A stretch of DNA of 64,000 nt, taken from Erysipelotrichaceae bacterium OPF54 (GTDB taxonomy: Bacteria; Bacillota_I; Bacilli_A; Erysipelotrichales; Erysipelotrichaceae). Made by a program: the position numbers and the translations under genes. The stretch lies in the NCBI GenBank assembly GCA_022834735.1, contig BQKD01000001.1, positions 845,659-909,658 on the forward strand. The letters are read 5' to 3'. Positions within the stretch are counted from its first letter, which is position 1. Each line of letters starts with the position of its first letter. The notes beneath the pieces are model-generated. The model did no database searches and was not told where the DNA came from. It was given only the letters and a program-made list of their open reading frames with translations. Below, one piece after another: positions 20,034-29,132 of the stretch.

Positions 20034-20609
20034 ATGAAAAAAACAGTGTGGATCGCTACAAGCAACACGCATAAGCTGGAAGAGTTTGCTGAAATGCTTG
20101 GCGATCAGGTGACAATAAAAAGCTTCAGGGATCTGAAGGATCCGGTCGAGGTGGAGGAGAACGGGACCACGTTCGAAGCCAACGCGCTGATCAAAGCGAA
20201 TGCGCTATATAATATAGTGCATGAACCAGTGTTTGCGGATGATTCGGGCATTGAAGTGGATGCGATGGATAAAATGCCTGGTGTCTATTCGGCCCGTTTC
20301 TTAGGAGAAGATACATCCTATGATATCAAAAATGAATATATCATGAAGGAAGTCGAAGGAAAGGACCGCACGGCACGATATGTATGCGTGATTGCCTATG
20401 TCGATGAAAATACGCAGAAAACGTACCGCGGCGAAGTGGAGGGCGAAATTTATGACCGTCAGCTCGGTTCCAACGGTTTCGGCTATGACCCGATCTTTTA
20501 TTATCCTCCATATAAGACGACGCTTGCGAATGTGAGCGACGAAAAAAAGCATGCCATCTCGCATCGAGGCGTGGCGCTGCGTAAATATCTCGAGGACCAT
20601 GCGCTATGA
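20034..20609 (+). CDS. rdgB: XTP/dITP diphosphatase (Ham1/RdgB)
   Basis: 191 aa house-cleaning nucleotide pyrophosphatase that removes dITP, XTP and ITP. The nucleotide motif SNTHKLEEF is near residue 10, the catalytic FADDSGIEVDA near 68 and the SxR motif in ISHRGVAL at the end. GGAGG lies 8 bases before the ATG. It overlaps trmL by four bases, making a small operon of three genes. Confidence 0.95.
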   Translation: MKKTVWIATSNTHKLEEFAEMLGDQVTIKSFRDLKDPVEVEENGTTFEANALIKANALYNIVHEPVFADDSGIEVDAMDKMPGVYSARFLGEDTSYDIKNEYIMKEVEGKDRTARYVCVIAYVDENTQKTYRGEVEGEIYDRQLGSNGFGYDPIFYYPPYKTTLANVSDEKKHAISHRGVALRKYLEDHAL

Positions 20610-21127
20610 TCCATGTCGTTTTATATGAGCCGGAAATTCCCGGCAATACAGGGAATATCATCCGTACCTGCATGGCGACGAACAGCCGGCTGCATTTGAT
20701 CGAGCCGTTGGGGTTTTCGCTGGATGAAAAACATCTGCGCCGCAGCGGGATGGACTATATTAAAGAAGCGGATATCCATATTCATAAAAACTGGGATGCG
20801 TTTCTTGCCGAAAATCCGGGAGCTTCCATGTATTTTATGACGCGTTACGGAAAAAAAGCGCCATCCGAATTTGATTTTGCCAAGGAGCCAGGCGATATTT
20901 ATCTTGTGCTGGGCAAGGAAAGCACCGGGATCGACAAGTATATCCTGCAGGATCATCTTGAGACGTGCATGCGTCTGCCGATGCGTGCGGATGCCCGGTC
21001 GCTTAACTTGTCCAACTGCGCGGCGATCGTTGTGTATGAAGTGCTTCGCCAGCTTGGCTATCCGGGCCTGAGCACGCATGAGGAATTAAAAGGAGAAGAT
21101 TTCCTTGAAACTTATCAGGGCGATTGA
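20606..21127 (+). CDS. trmL: tRNA (cytidine(34)-2'-O)-methyltransferase
   Basis: 173 aa SPOUT-fold methyltransferase acting on the wobble base of leucine tRNAs. The N-terminus VVLYEPEIPGNTGNIIRTCM, the middle VLGKESTGI and the C-terminal SLNLSNCAAIVVYEVLRQ are the three knot-forming family motifs. Start overlaps the rdgB stop; the next gene starts within its 3' end. Confidence 0.95.
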   Translation: MIHVVLYEPEIPGNTGNIIRTCMATNSRLHLIEPLGFSLDEKHLRRSGMDYIKEADIHIHKNWDAFLAENPGASMYFMTRYGKKAPSEFDFAKEPGDIYLVLGKESTGIDKYILQDHLETCMRLPMRADARSLNLSNCAAIVVYEVLRQLGYPGLSTHEELKGEDFLETYQGD

Positions 21128-21629
21128 CCGGTTTCTCGATACGTTCGAAAAGCGTTTGTGCGTGCTATGCGCCTTTCTGCTCGTGTGGTGGCTGTGGCAG
21201 TATGTGTGGACCAGCTTGCTGATGATCGGTCTTGGCGGTGCGGCTCATAATGAAAGTTCGCTCATGTCCTTCTTTGAAGGAATGAATAAATACAATGTAT
21301 CGGTTTTTGCCAGAATGGCATTTTCTCTTATCAGCTATCGGCCGATCCTGTCAGAAATTGCTTTTCAGGAAATTCTTGTGATGGCGCTTAGCGGTTATGT
21401 GCTTCTGGTTCTGAAGAAAAGGAGCGGATATGTGCTCGGGGGCCTCACGCTGCTCCTGCTTGGAATGGTGGCATTATGCATGGTGTTCGGCTTGCGGGTG
21501 AAACGGGTTTCAGAGCTTTTCGTGATATTTCACATATTGTCTATTGGGGGTGGTACACTGTGTGCGTTATTTATTGTTTTTGGGTTAAATCTCTTACTCA
21601 GACTGTTGTTTTTTATTGTTCATGAGTAG
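21105..21629 (+). CDS. Membrane protein, 174 aa, TTG start
   Basis: I do not recognise this family. It has four to five hydrophobic segments (about 20-45, 62-80, 85-103, 115-135, 145-170) and a charged N-terminus KLIRAIDRFLDTFEKR. The start is TTG at 21105, with AGGAGA eight bases upstream, so it lies 23 bases inside trmL and translation is likely coupled. It follows rdgB and trmL, but no functional link is apparent. Confidence 0.7.
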   Translation: MKLIRAIDRFLDTFEKRLCVLCAFLLVWWLWQYVWTSLLMIGLGGAAHNESSLMSFFEGMNKYNVSVFARMAFSLISYRPILSEIAFQEILVMALSGYVLLVLKKRSGYVLGGLTLLLLGMVALCMVFGLRVKRVSELFVIFHILSIGGGTLCALFIVFGLNLLLRLLFFIVHE

Positions 21630-21689
21630 TTCGGACGTATTTTTGTTCACAAATCGAAGACAAGTTTTGCAATTTGATAATTTTAGAAA

Positions 21690-21788
21690 AATTCACACAT
21701 TTTACCATAAAATAAAAATATCAACTATATGTAAAGTGTTAATGTAAAAAAATATACTTAATATGACATAAAATTCACATAATTTACC
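21690..21788 (+). repeat. Two direct repeats in the AT-rich leader of the cell-wall protein gene
   Basis: The sequences AATTCACACATTTTACC (21690-21706) and AATTCACATAATTTACC (around 21772-21788) match closely and are about 82 bases apart. Between them are three TGT(A/T)AA-type words. The whole 21630-21856 gap is AT-rich and has no gene. Confidence 0.5.
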
Positions 21789-21856
21789 GTGGTTTATTTT
21801 GCAAGATGCTGAAATTCATGTTAACCTTACGGTGTTGTAGCGAAGAGGTATAAGAA

Positions 21857-23179
21857 ATGAATTTTATTGAAAAACACAGTAAATTATTGGCAGTAGCCTT
21901 ATGCTTATGTGCTTCAGGTCCAGTTCTTTCTACCGTACATGCATACGAAACGCAGCCGGGATGGCACGGTGAGGATGCAGATCGTTATTATGTGTTGGAG
22001 TCGAATCGCCAGCGCGCGACCGGCCTGACTGAAATTGATGGCGACGTCTATTATTTTAATGGACAAGGTGAGATGCAGTTCGGATGGCAGAATGTCTCCA
22101 ACGAAACATACTATTTCGGGAAAGATGGTGTGGCTTCGACGGGAGAAACAACCATTCAGGGTACGACGTATAACTTCCAGAAACAAGGCGGACTTGTTCA
22201 GGGATGGTCTGAAGATGGCAAAAACTACTATGATGATCAGGGATTCAAAGTGGTTAACCAGTGGATCGATCATGATGGAGTGAAGTACTACTTTGATGAA
22301 AACGGTGATGCGGTAACCGGATGGAAAGAAATTGACGGAAACCGTTACTATTTCAACGAAAATGGTGCCATGGCAACAGGATCGTTCGAAGTGGACGGAC
22401 AAACGTATGTATGCGGAGATGACGGTGTCTTCCGTACAGGATGGCAGGATGTTGACGGTACGAAACAGTATTTCGACGAAAACGGAAACCAGATCAAAAA
22501 TACTTTCCAGAATATCGAAGGCACGAACTATGCGTTCGATGAAAACGGAAACCTGATGACCAATACATCGAAAGATGGATATACAATTGATGAAAACGGT
22601 GTCGTTGCAGATGCACCGGTTGTTGAAGATACGAATGTTCCTGCAGACAATACAACTACAGAAACTACAACACCACAGGAAACTCCAACAACACCACAGG
22701 CACCTGCTGAACCAGCACCAGTTGAACCTGCTCCGGAAGAAACTCCAGCTGTACCGGAAGAAACACCGGCACCTGCTCCGGAAGAAACTCCGGCTCCAGT
22801 TGAACCGGCTGAACCAGCACCAGTTGAACCAGCTCCTGCACCGGTTGAACCATCGGCTCCGGTCGTTGATTCGTCAAAAGGACAGGCAATTGCCAATGCG
22901 GCACTTGCTCAGGTTGGTATGACACAGGACTGCACTAGACTGGCATCCAACGCTCTGGCGGCGGTTGGGATCAGCTTCCACGGATGGCCTGAAGATTATG
23001 CTGTTCTCGGGTCATGGACAAGTGATCCTCAGCCAGGCGATCTGATCATCTACTCGGGCCACATTGCGGTGTATATCGGCAATGGTCAGGCTGTTCATGG
23101 CGGATGGTTAGGATCCCAGACTGTTGTAGCGGGTATTGATTGCGAACGTGCATTGATCGGATTTATTCGCGTAGCATAA
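21857..23179 (+). CDS. Secreted cell-wall-binding protein with NlpC/P60-like C-terminus
   Basis: 440 aa. A signal peptide (residues 1-29, ending in VHA) is followed by about nine to ten choline/glucan-binding-type repeats of about 20 aa (GWxxxDGxxYYFxxxGxxxTG, residues 40-250). A Pro/Glu-rich linker follows (about 265-340, EETPAPAPEE type). The C-terminal about 100-residue papain-like domain has Cys359 (DCTRLASNAL) and His402 (SGHIAVYIG), the catalytic pair of NlpC/P60 or CHAP-like peptidases. It would bind wall polymers and cut peptidoglycan stem peptides. Choline itself is not certain as a ligand. GAAGAGG precedes the ATG. Confidence 0.85.
   Translation: MNFIEKHSKLLAVALCLCASGPVLSTVHAYETQPGWHGEDADRYYVLESNRQRATGLTEIDGDVYYFNGQGEMQFGWQNVSNETYYFGKDGVASTGETTIQGTTYNFQKQGGLVQGWSEDGKNYYDDQGFKVVNQWIDHDGVKYYFDENGDAVTGWKEIDGNRYYFNENGAMATGSFEVDGQTYVCGDDGVFRTGWQDVDGTKQYFDENGNQIKNTFQNIEGTNYAFDENGNLMTNTSKDGYTIDENGVVADAPVVEDTNVPADNTTTETTTPQETPTTPQAPAEPAPVEPAPEETPAVPEETPAPAPEETPAPVEPAEPAPVEPAPAPVEPSAPVVDSSKGQAIANAALAQVGMTQDCTRLASNALAAVGISFHGWPEDYAVLGSWTSDPQPGDLIIYSGHIAVYIGNGQAVHGGWLGSQTVVAGIDCERALIGFIRVA
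22627..22866 (+). repeat. Low-complexity Pro/Glu linker-coding repeat
   Basis: Degenerate short repeats coding for EETPAP and APVEPA units within the cell-wall protein. They are a likely site of length variation. Confidence 0.6.
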
Positions 23180-23191
23180 TTTACTACACAT

Positions 23192-23219
23192 AAAAAGCCT
23201 CATAGGGGGCTTTTTTTTT
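23192..23219 (+). terminator. Terminator after cell-wall protein
   Basis: The stem AAGCCTC-ATAG-GGGGCTT is followed by nine T. Confidence 0.8.
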
Positions 23220-23270
23220 GGCATTCGTGGTATAATGAGTGACACATGACTGGTAAGGAGGAAGAATGTA

Positions 23271-24479
23271 ATGAAAAAGATTCAAACAAAAAAATTTATT
23301 GATAATAGTGTTCTTGTTCGTTCGCTGCTTCCTTTAAATCGCGCTACGATCACCTATTATAACGTTCTTGTCTTCATGCTTAAGGCCAAGACAAAGGAAT
23401 TTGACACGAAACAGAAGCTATCGGTCGCTTTGAATCATGCATACGGAATGCAGGTGTCCTATGGACTGACCGGCTATGGAAAGCAGGTTGCTCTGGATGT
23501 CCGTTTTCGATATATCCGGCCGGAATTCGTGGACGATCCTGGTTATATTGACGAAGTCGTTCATATCATGGATCAGATCCTGAATGATCCTCTGCTGGAT
23601 GAAAGCTCATTTGAGGAAGCGAAATATCTGCTTTCGAGCCGTCTGAGACGCCAGAATGACGATCCGGATTCTCTTGCTTTGAAAAAAGCGCTCGAACTGG
23701 CCGGGAAGGAAACGAGCATCGCGATTCCTGTCCAGGGATATCTGGACGAGATCGGCACGATCGAATATGACCGGCTCCTTTCTTTATATGAACAGTGGAA
23801 AACGATCGGAAAGATCGTTTACGGATGCGGATCTTTTGATGAAAAAGTAATGTCTTTTTTTGATTCGCTGAAAAAAGAATCCGCGATCCGTCTTGAAACC
23901 AATCAGCTCGAGCCGGGCAGTCCCTCTATTGAAACGATCGAAAAAAACATTTCGCAGACTTCGATCGTACAGGTTTATTCCACGTCGACAAATGTGTTTT
24001 CAAAAGACTATTATGCCCTGCTGCTCCTGAATTCGATCCTTGGACAAAGCTCGATGTCCCTGCTGTTCAATAATGTGCGCGAAAAACACAGTTTGTGCTA
24101 TTCCATCAGTTCCTCGCTTATCCGTTTTGACGGCGCTTTGTGCATCAGCACAGGCACGTCGGCAGCCAGCATGGATGAATGCATCCGGCTGATCGATGAA
24201 CAGATCAAGGTGTGCGCAGACGGATGCTTTACCGATGAAGAACTTGAGGTGGCCAGGATGGATCTGATCGATATGTACCGAAGACAGCAGGATCGTCCGT
24301 GGGCGATGATCGAACAGGCGTTTCTGGACGAAGTGCTCAGGCGCAGCGATACGATGCAGGATAGGATCGAACGGATCGGTTCGATCACGAAAGAGCAGAT
24401 CAGCGAGATCGGAAAAAGGCTCTCTCTTGTTTCGATGGCTGTCGTAAAGGAGGATCATGATGAAGAAACCGGACTATGA
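23271..24479 (+). CDS. M16-family peptidase-like protein YfmF
   Basis: 402 aa, the partner of the next gene. It belongs to the insulinase (M16) fold but lacks the HxxEH zinc motif, as expected of YfmF-type subunits. Typical segments are VRSLLPLNRATITYYNVLVFMLKAKTKEF at the start and SIVQVYSTSTNVFSKDYYALLLLNSILGQ around residue 225. An RBS AAGGAGG lies before the ATG. It overlaps the next gene by 23 bases. The YfmF/YfmH pair is annotated in Bacillota as associated with EF-P lysine modification. Confidence 0.88.
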   Translation: MKKIQTKKFIDNSVLVRSLLPLNRATITYYNVLVFMLKAKTKEFDTKQKLSVALNHAYGMQVSYGLTGYGKQVALDVRFRYIRPEFVDDPGYIDEVVHIMDQILNDPLLDESSFEEAKYLLSSRLRRQNDDPDSLALKKALELAGKETSIAIPVQGYLDEIGTIEYDRLLSLYEQWKTIGKIVYGCGSFDEKVMSFFDSLKKESAIRLETNQLEPGSPSIETIEKNISQTSIVQVYSTSTNVFSKDYYALLLLNSILGQSSMSLLFNNVREKHSLCYSISSSLIRFDGALCISTGTSAASMDECIRLIDEQIKVCADGCFTDEELEVARMDLIDMYRRQQDRPWAMIEQAFLDEVLRRSDTMQDRIERIGSITKEQISEIGKRLSLVSMAVVKEDHDEETGL

Positions 24480-25737
24480 AATTCAAAAACGGACACTCGA
24501 AAACGGGACGGATGTCATTTTGATCCGCAAACCGGATTATGTGCAGTCTTTTTTCCTGTGCGGTTTCGGGACCGGAGGCTTTTATATTAATGAAAAGATC
24601 GGCGACCGCATCCTGCACAACCGCACAGGCTGTGCCCATTTTCTCGAACATCAGATGTTTCGCTATAAAGGGCAGGATGTGACGGAACTTTTTGCCAGGA
24701 TGCAGTCCCAGACAAATGCCTTTACTTCGTACACCGAAACGGCTTATTACTTTTCAACGACTGCTTCGATCGATCAGCCGCTGAAGCTTCTGATGAATTT
24801 TGTACAGGATCTCGATATCGATGAACGGACGGTCGAGAAAGAGAAGGGGATCATTTTAAGCGAATATGCGATGTATGATCAGAACCCCGAATATCGCCTG
24901 CTCAAGGAGTGTTATGAGTCCATGTATTTTCATCATCCGCTCCATACGGATATTTTAGGAACGGTCGAGGATATCGAACACATAACAGTCAGAGATCTGC
25001 AGACTTTTTATAAAAACAATTATGATCCGGGCGAAATGGTCATGGTCGGCATTACGGGGCAGGAGCTCGGACCTGTATTTCAAGTGATCGAAAAGCATGA
25101 AAAGAACTTTTCGTCACATATCGACCACAGAGCGGAATGCATTTTTGAAGAAGAACCGGATAATGTGAAAAGACCGTTTTATTCCATGAACATGGACGTC
25201 ACAGAACCATATATTGCGCTGGCATACAAGATGCATGGCTATGACGAGATCGGACAGTGCCTGCGTACGGATGTGGCGGTGAGCCTGTGGCTCGATTGCG
25301 TGTTCGGACCTGTCAATCCGAATTATCAGACATGGCTTGATGAACATATCATTTCCCAGCTATGCGGCGCGGAATCGGATTTTTCAAGAGATCATGGTTA
25401 TGTTCTTTTTTATGCGCAGACATCGAAACAGGAGCAGTTCAAAGAGATCGTTCAGTCGATTGCCGATCACCGGCAGGATGTAGAGGAAGAAGCGTTCGAG
25501 AGCCTGAAGATCCAGATGAAAGCGCGCAATCTGCGCTCTCTTGATAACTTTGAAAGCCTTGCTATCGAAAATATGCGCGCCCATCTGGAAGGATACGATT
25601 ACTTCGAAGCGATCGAGATCGTCGAATCGCTTTCGTGGGACGAGGTGCAGAATATCGTCTCTTCGCTTGATTTCAGCCACGTATGCGAAGTGCAGATCCT
25701 TCCTCAAAGAGAAAAGCCGATCGATCCGGATCAATGA
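24457..25737 (+). CDS. M16-family zinc peptidase YfmH
   Basis: 426 aa M16 metallopeptidase with an intact zinc motif HFLEHQMF near residue 63 and the downstream Glu in EKEKGIILSEYAMY. It is the active half of a YfmF/YfmH heterodimer. The ATG at 24457 follows AAAGGAGG by three bases; the ATG at 24460 is an alternative with better spacing. A strong terminator follows. Confidence 0.9.
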   Translation: MMKKPDYEIQKRTLENGTDVILIRKPDYVQSFFLCGFGTGGFYINEKIGDRILHNRTGCAHFLEHQMFRYKGQDVTELFARMQSQTNAFTSYTETAYYFSTTASIDQPLKLLMNFVQDLDIDERTVEKEKGIILSEYAMYDQNPEYRLLKECYESMYFHHPLHTDILGTVEDIEHITVRDLQTFYKNNYDPGEMVMVGITGQELGPVFQVIEKHEKNFSSHIDHRAECIFEEEPDNVKRPFYSMNMDVTEPYIALAYKMHGYDEIGQCLRTDVAVSLWLDCVFGPVNPNYQTWLDEHIISQLCGAESDFSRDHGYVLFYAQTSKQEQFKEIVQSIADHRQDVEEEAFESLKIQMKARNLRSLDNFESLAIENMRAHLEGYDYFEAIEIVESLSWDEVQNIVSSLDFSHVCEVQILPQREKPIDPDQ

Positions 25738-25744
25738 TCACGTG

Positions 25745-25774
25745 AAAAGCAGCCTGATGCGGCTGCTTTTTTTC
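25745..25774. terminator. Terminator between convergent genes
   Basis: The stem AAAAGCAGCC-TGATGC-GGCTGCTTTT, with flanking A and T runs, lies between yfmH and the LacI-type gene. Confidence 0.85.
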
Positions 25775-25775
25775 T

Positions 25776-26801
25776 TTAGCTGTTCTTTTTTACGCTGTCG
25801 CGTTCGATGATCTGATACGGAATAATGACCTTGGACGAAGTAAGTTCCGGAGATTCAAGATGATTGATTGCCTGTATGGCCGCTTCGAGACCAAGCTGGC
25901 GTCCATGAATATCGATACATGTTGTCGGAGGGACGCTGAGCCGCGTAAAAATAGAATCGTTGAACGCGATGATCGAAATATCTTCCGGTATTTTAAGGTG
26001 AAGTTCATTACAGATCTGGGTAACAGCGAGCGCATAGATGTCATCGACGACGAGCAGAGCGCTCGGATGGTCCTCGTGCGAAAGCATTTTTTCAATGGCC
26101 TCACGGAAATACGGACTGCTGATTTCGTAATCCATACAATAGGCTGGATTAAGGTCAAGGTGATTTTCGAGCATGGCCATCTGATATCCCTGACGGCGTC
26201 TGGCCGAAAAGGCAAGACTCGGATCGGTCCCGACATAGCCTATGCGGGTATGCCCGCAGTCAATGAGATACTGGCAGGCATCGAATCCGGCAGCAAAGTT
26301 GTCGTTGTCGACGCTGATGATTTCGCTGTCGTGCTGCAGCGGCGCGCCGAGCAGAACGAAGTTGAGCCCTTCATCATAAAGAAAATCGGCGATCGTGTCG
26401 TATTCCTGGGAGTAAAGCAGGATAAAAGAAACATTTTTTGTCGATTTTCTCAGCTGATCGATAGCCTGCAGCAGTTCCTGTTCGTTCTTTGCGCTTAATA
26501 TGCATGTGGTGTAGCGGTGCATATTGCAAGCTTTCGAGATTCCCCGGATCACATCAAGGTGAAACGGACTTTCATAACTGTCGTCATTGTATGAGGGCAG
26601 GATGACGCCTAAAGCGCCTTTGCTTGCTTCGCCCTCCTGTATCGTTTCGATGGCTGGGCCGTCATAGCCGAGTTCATCCATGGCTTTGCGTACTTTTTCT
26701 TTCGTTTTCGCGGATATGAGCGACGAATTGTTGCACGTTCGAGATACTGTAGATGGAGATACGCCGGCTAGGGCGGCCACATCTTTGATCGTAACGCCCA
26801 T
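25776..26801 (-). CDS. LacI-family transcriptional regulator
   Basis: 341 aa starting at ATG 26801, chosen because AAAGGAAG lies eight bases upstream and the family N-terminus begins there (MGVTIKDVAALAGVSPSTVSR). An N-terminal HTH and hinge helix are followed by a sugar-binding periplasmic-fold domain. It is divergent from the PTS IIACB gene and is likely its repressor. Three inverted repeats with the same spacing lie in the shared intergenic region. Confidence 0.93.
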   Translation of the reverse strand: MGVTIKDVAALAGVSPSTVSRTCNNSSLISAKTKEKVRKAMDELGYDGPAIETIQEGEASKGALGVILPSYNDDSYESPFHLDVIRGISKACNMHRYTTCILSAKNEQELLQAIDQLRKSTKNVSFILLYSQEYDTIADFLYDEGLNFVLLGAPLQHDSEIISVDNDNFAAGFDACQYLIDCGHTRIGYVGTDPSLAFSARRRQGYQMAMLENHLDLNPAYCMDYEISSPYFREAIEKMLSHEDHPSALLVVDDIYALAVTQICNELHLKIPEDISIIAFNDSIFTRLSVPPTTCIDIHGRQLGLEAAIQAINHLESPELTSSKVIIPYQIIERDSVKKNS

Positions 26802-26869
26802 AATTGCACTTCCTTTCATATTTCTTTTTCATTAGAATATCGCATTTATAGCTTTTTTTAAAGCTTTTC

Positions 26870-27002
26870 ATGCAAAATATTGCGAAAATCATTGCAGAAA
26901 GCGCTTTAAATAAGAAAATTTTAGAAATATTTATGAAATCATTCTTGCAATATCATGCAACTTAAATATAATTAAAAATAGAAACGATGCATTAAGTTGC
27001 AT
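26870..27002. promoter_or_regulatory. Divergent control region with three operator-like inverted repeats and PTS promoter
   Basis: Three repeats of the form (A/T)TGCA-N6-TGCA(A/T) lie at 26870-26885 (last arm TGCGA), 26945-26960 and 26987-27002. The promoter of the PTS gene is TTGCAA (26945-26950), N16, TATAAT (26967-26972). The middle repeat covers the -35 and the third lies just downstream of the start point. Between the first and second repeats is AAAGCGCTTT (26898-26907), a cre-like core. The arrangement fits repression by the LacI-type regulator and perhaps CcpA. Confidence 0.7.
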
Positions 27003-27016
27003 TACAGGGAGGCATT

Positions 27017-29128
27017 ATGAAGAATAGCAAGATCGTTATCTGCTCTCCGGTATCTGGCAGGACCGAGATGCTGGAAAATGTTCCTGATCCTATTTTTTCT
27101 CAGAAAATGATGGGAGATGGTGTAGCAGTCATTCCGGAAAATGGCGATATCGTCAGTCCGGTCGATGGTGAATTGACGATGATCGCGGCGACAAAGCACG
27201 CATACGGATTCAAAACTGCAGATGGTGTAGAAATTTTAGTTCACGTCGGACTGGAAACGGTCGGACTGGACGGGGAAGGTTTTACTGTCAAAGCCGAAGC
27301 AGGACAGAAAGTAAAGAAAGGGGATGTGATCGCTCACGTCGATCTCGATCTTTTAAAGGAGAAAAACATCAATCCGATCACTCCGGTCATCGTATGCAAA
27401 AATCCTGAAAATAAGGAACTGGTTTTTGCAAAAAAACAGGTGAAGGCTGGAAAGAAACTCATTACAGAAAAGAAGAAATCGAAAATTAATTTTGACGCGT
27501 TGCAGAAATTCGGGAAAGTCCTGATGGTCGTGATCGCTGTCATGCCGGCAGCCGGCCTGATGATTTCCTTAGGAAAGCTCATCGGCATGGCGGGAGGCGA
27601 TATTGCGCTGATCAGCACGATCGCTTCGGTCGTTGAAAATATCGGCTGGGCCGTTATCAACAACCTGAACCTGCTCTTTGCGATCGCGATCGGCGGTTCG
27701 TGGGCCAAAGAGCGTGCCGGCGGCGCATTTGCGGCAGCGATCGCATTTATCCTGGTCAATAATATTACGGGACAGATCTTCGGGGTCACAAATGATATGC
27801 TGGCTGATCCGGCAGCGATGACCCATACATTGTTCGGACAGCCGATCGCCGTGGATGGCTACTTTACATCGGTACTGGGCGCTCCGGCTTTGAACATGGG
27901 CGTATTTGTCGGTATGATCGCCGGCTTCATGGGCGGTATCATTTACAATAAATACTACAATTTCCGCAAGCTGCCGGATGCATTGTCCTTCTTCAACGGG
28001 AAACGTTTCGTACCGCTTGTCGTGATCGCCTGGTCGATCGTGGTCAGCCTGGTACTGTCGGTCGTGTGGCCGATCATTCAGCTGGGGATCAACTCGTTTG
28101 GAGTATGGATCGCTAACTCAGCCGATACTTCGCCGATCCTTGCACCGTTTATTTACGGTACGCTCGAGCGTCTGCTGCTTCCGTTCGGTCTGCATCATAT
28201 GCTGACGATCCCAATGAACTATACGTCTTTTGGCGGCACGTATACGATCCTTACCGGAGCGGCTGCCGGAACACAGGTGTTCGGACAGGATCCGCTGTGG
28301 CTGGCCTGGGTGACCGATCTGATCAATCTGCAGGGCGCAGGGGACATGGCCGGCTACAATGAGCTGCTTACTGCAGTAACTCCGGCACGCTTCAAGGTCG
28401 GACAGATGATCGGCGCGACCGGTCTTCTGCTTGGTTTTGCACTGGCTATGTACCGGAACGTGGACACGGACAAGAAAAAACAGTATAAATCGATGTTCAT
28501 TTCGATCGTGCTGGCTGTTTTCCTGACAGGTGTTACGGAACCGCTTGAATTTATGTTTATGTTCTGCGCAATTCCGATGTATATTATTTATGCAGTACTT
28601 CAGGGCATTGCGTTCGCGCTGGCCGGAGTGATCGATCTGCGTCTGCATTCTTTTGGAAATCTTGAATTTCTGACACGCGTTCCGATGTCGATCCAGGCAG
28701 GTCTTGGCAGCGATATTATCAACTTTGTGCTGGCGTGTGCGGCGTTTTTCGCGATCGGATACTTTGTATCGAACTTTATGATCCGCAAATTCAACTATGC
28801 CACGCCGGGACGCAACGGAAACTATCAGTCGGATGAAGCGTCTGTTTCGGAAGAAAACAACGGTCCGGCTCCGGTTCTCGATCCGGCAAGCCAGCCGGCA
28901 AGGATCATTGCGCTGCTTGGCGGGATGGATAATATCGAGCTGGTGGATGCGTGCATGACTCGTCTGCGTGTCACTGTGAAAGATGAAAGCAAGGTAGCCG
29001 GGATCGAAGAATGGAAAAAAGAAGGGGCCATGGGTCTTGTGTGCAAAGGAAACGGGATCCAGGCGGTCTACGGTCCGAAAGCGGATGTCCTGAAATCCGA
29101 TATCAACGATTTGCTGCTGGAGGTATAA
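27017..29128 (+). CDS. PTS transporter, fused IIA-IIC-IIB (glucose/maltose/GlcNAc superfamily)
   Basis: 703 aa sugar permease. The IIA domain is at residues 1-160 (phosphorylated His in ILVHVGLETVGLDG), a IIC membrane domain at about 170-600 with about ten helices, and a IIB domain at 635-703 (phosphorylated Cys in DACMTRLRV). The order IIA-IIC-IIB differs from the usual bgl order (IIB-IIC-IIA). The IIC belongs to the glucose superfamily, but the sugar cannot be named by eye. GGGAGG lies before the ATG. The next gene starts five bases after it. Confidence 0.9.
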   Translation: MKNSKIVICSPVSGRTEMLENVPDPIFSQKMMGDGVAVIPENGDIVSPVDGELTMIAATKHAYGFKTADGVEILVHVGLETVGLDGEGFTVKAEAGQKVKKGDVIAHVDLDLLKEKNINPITPVIVCKNPENKELVFAKKQVKAGKKLITEKKKSKINFDALQKFGKVLMVVIAVMPAAGLMISLGKLIGMAGGDIALISTIASVVENIGWAVINNLNLLFAIAIGGSWAKERAGGAFAAAIAFILVNNITGQIFGVTNDMLADPAAMTHTLFGQPIAVDGYFTSVLGAPALNMGVFVGMIAGFMGGIIYNKYYNFRKLPDALSFFNGKRFVPLVVIAWSIVVSLVLSVVWPIIQLGINSFGVWIANSADTSPILAPFIYGTLERLLLPFGLHHMLTIPMNYTSFGGTYTILTGAAAGTQVFGQDPLWLAWVTDLINLQGAGDMAGYNELLTAVTPARFKVGQMIGATGLLLGFALAMYRNVDTDKKKQYKSMFISIVLAVFLTGVTEPLEFMFMFCAIPMYIIYAVLQGIAFALAGVIDLRLHSFGNLEFLTRVPMSIQAGLGSDIINFVLACAAFFAIGYFVSNFMIRKFNYATPGRNGNYQSDEASVSEENNGPAPVLDPASQPARIIALLGGMDNIELVDACMTRLRVTVKDESKVAGIEEWKKEGAMGLVCKGNGIQAVYGPKADVLKSDINDLLLEV

Positions 29129-29132
29129 GATC

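Noticed and set aside
21730-21748. Possible WalR box (TGTAAA ... TGTAAA)
   Set aside because: The spacing is 7 rather than 5 bases, and such words are common in this AT-rich gap.
22575-22922. 115-aa Gln/His-rich frame
   Set aside because: A frame-shifted reading of the Pro/Glu linker of the cell-wall protein.
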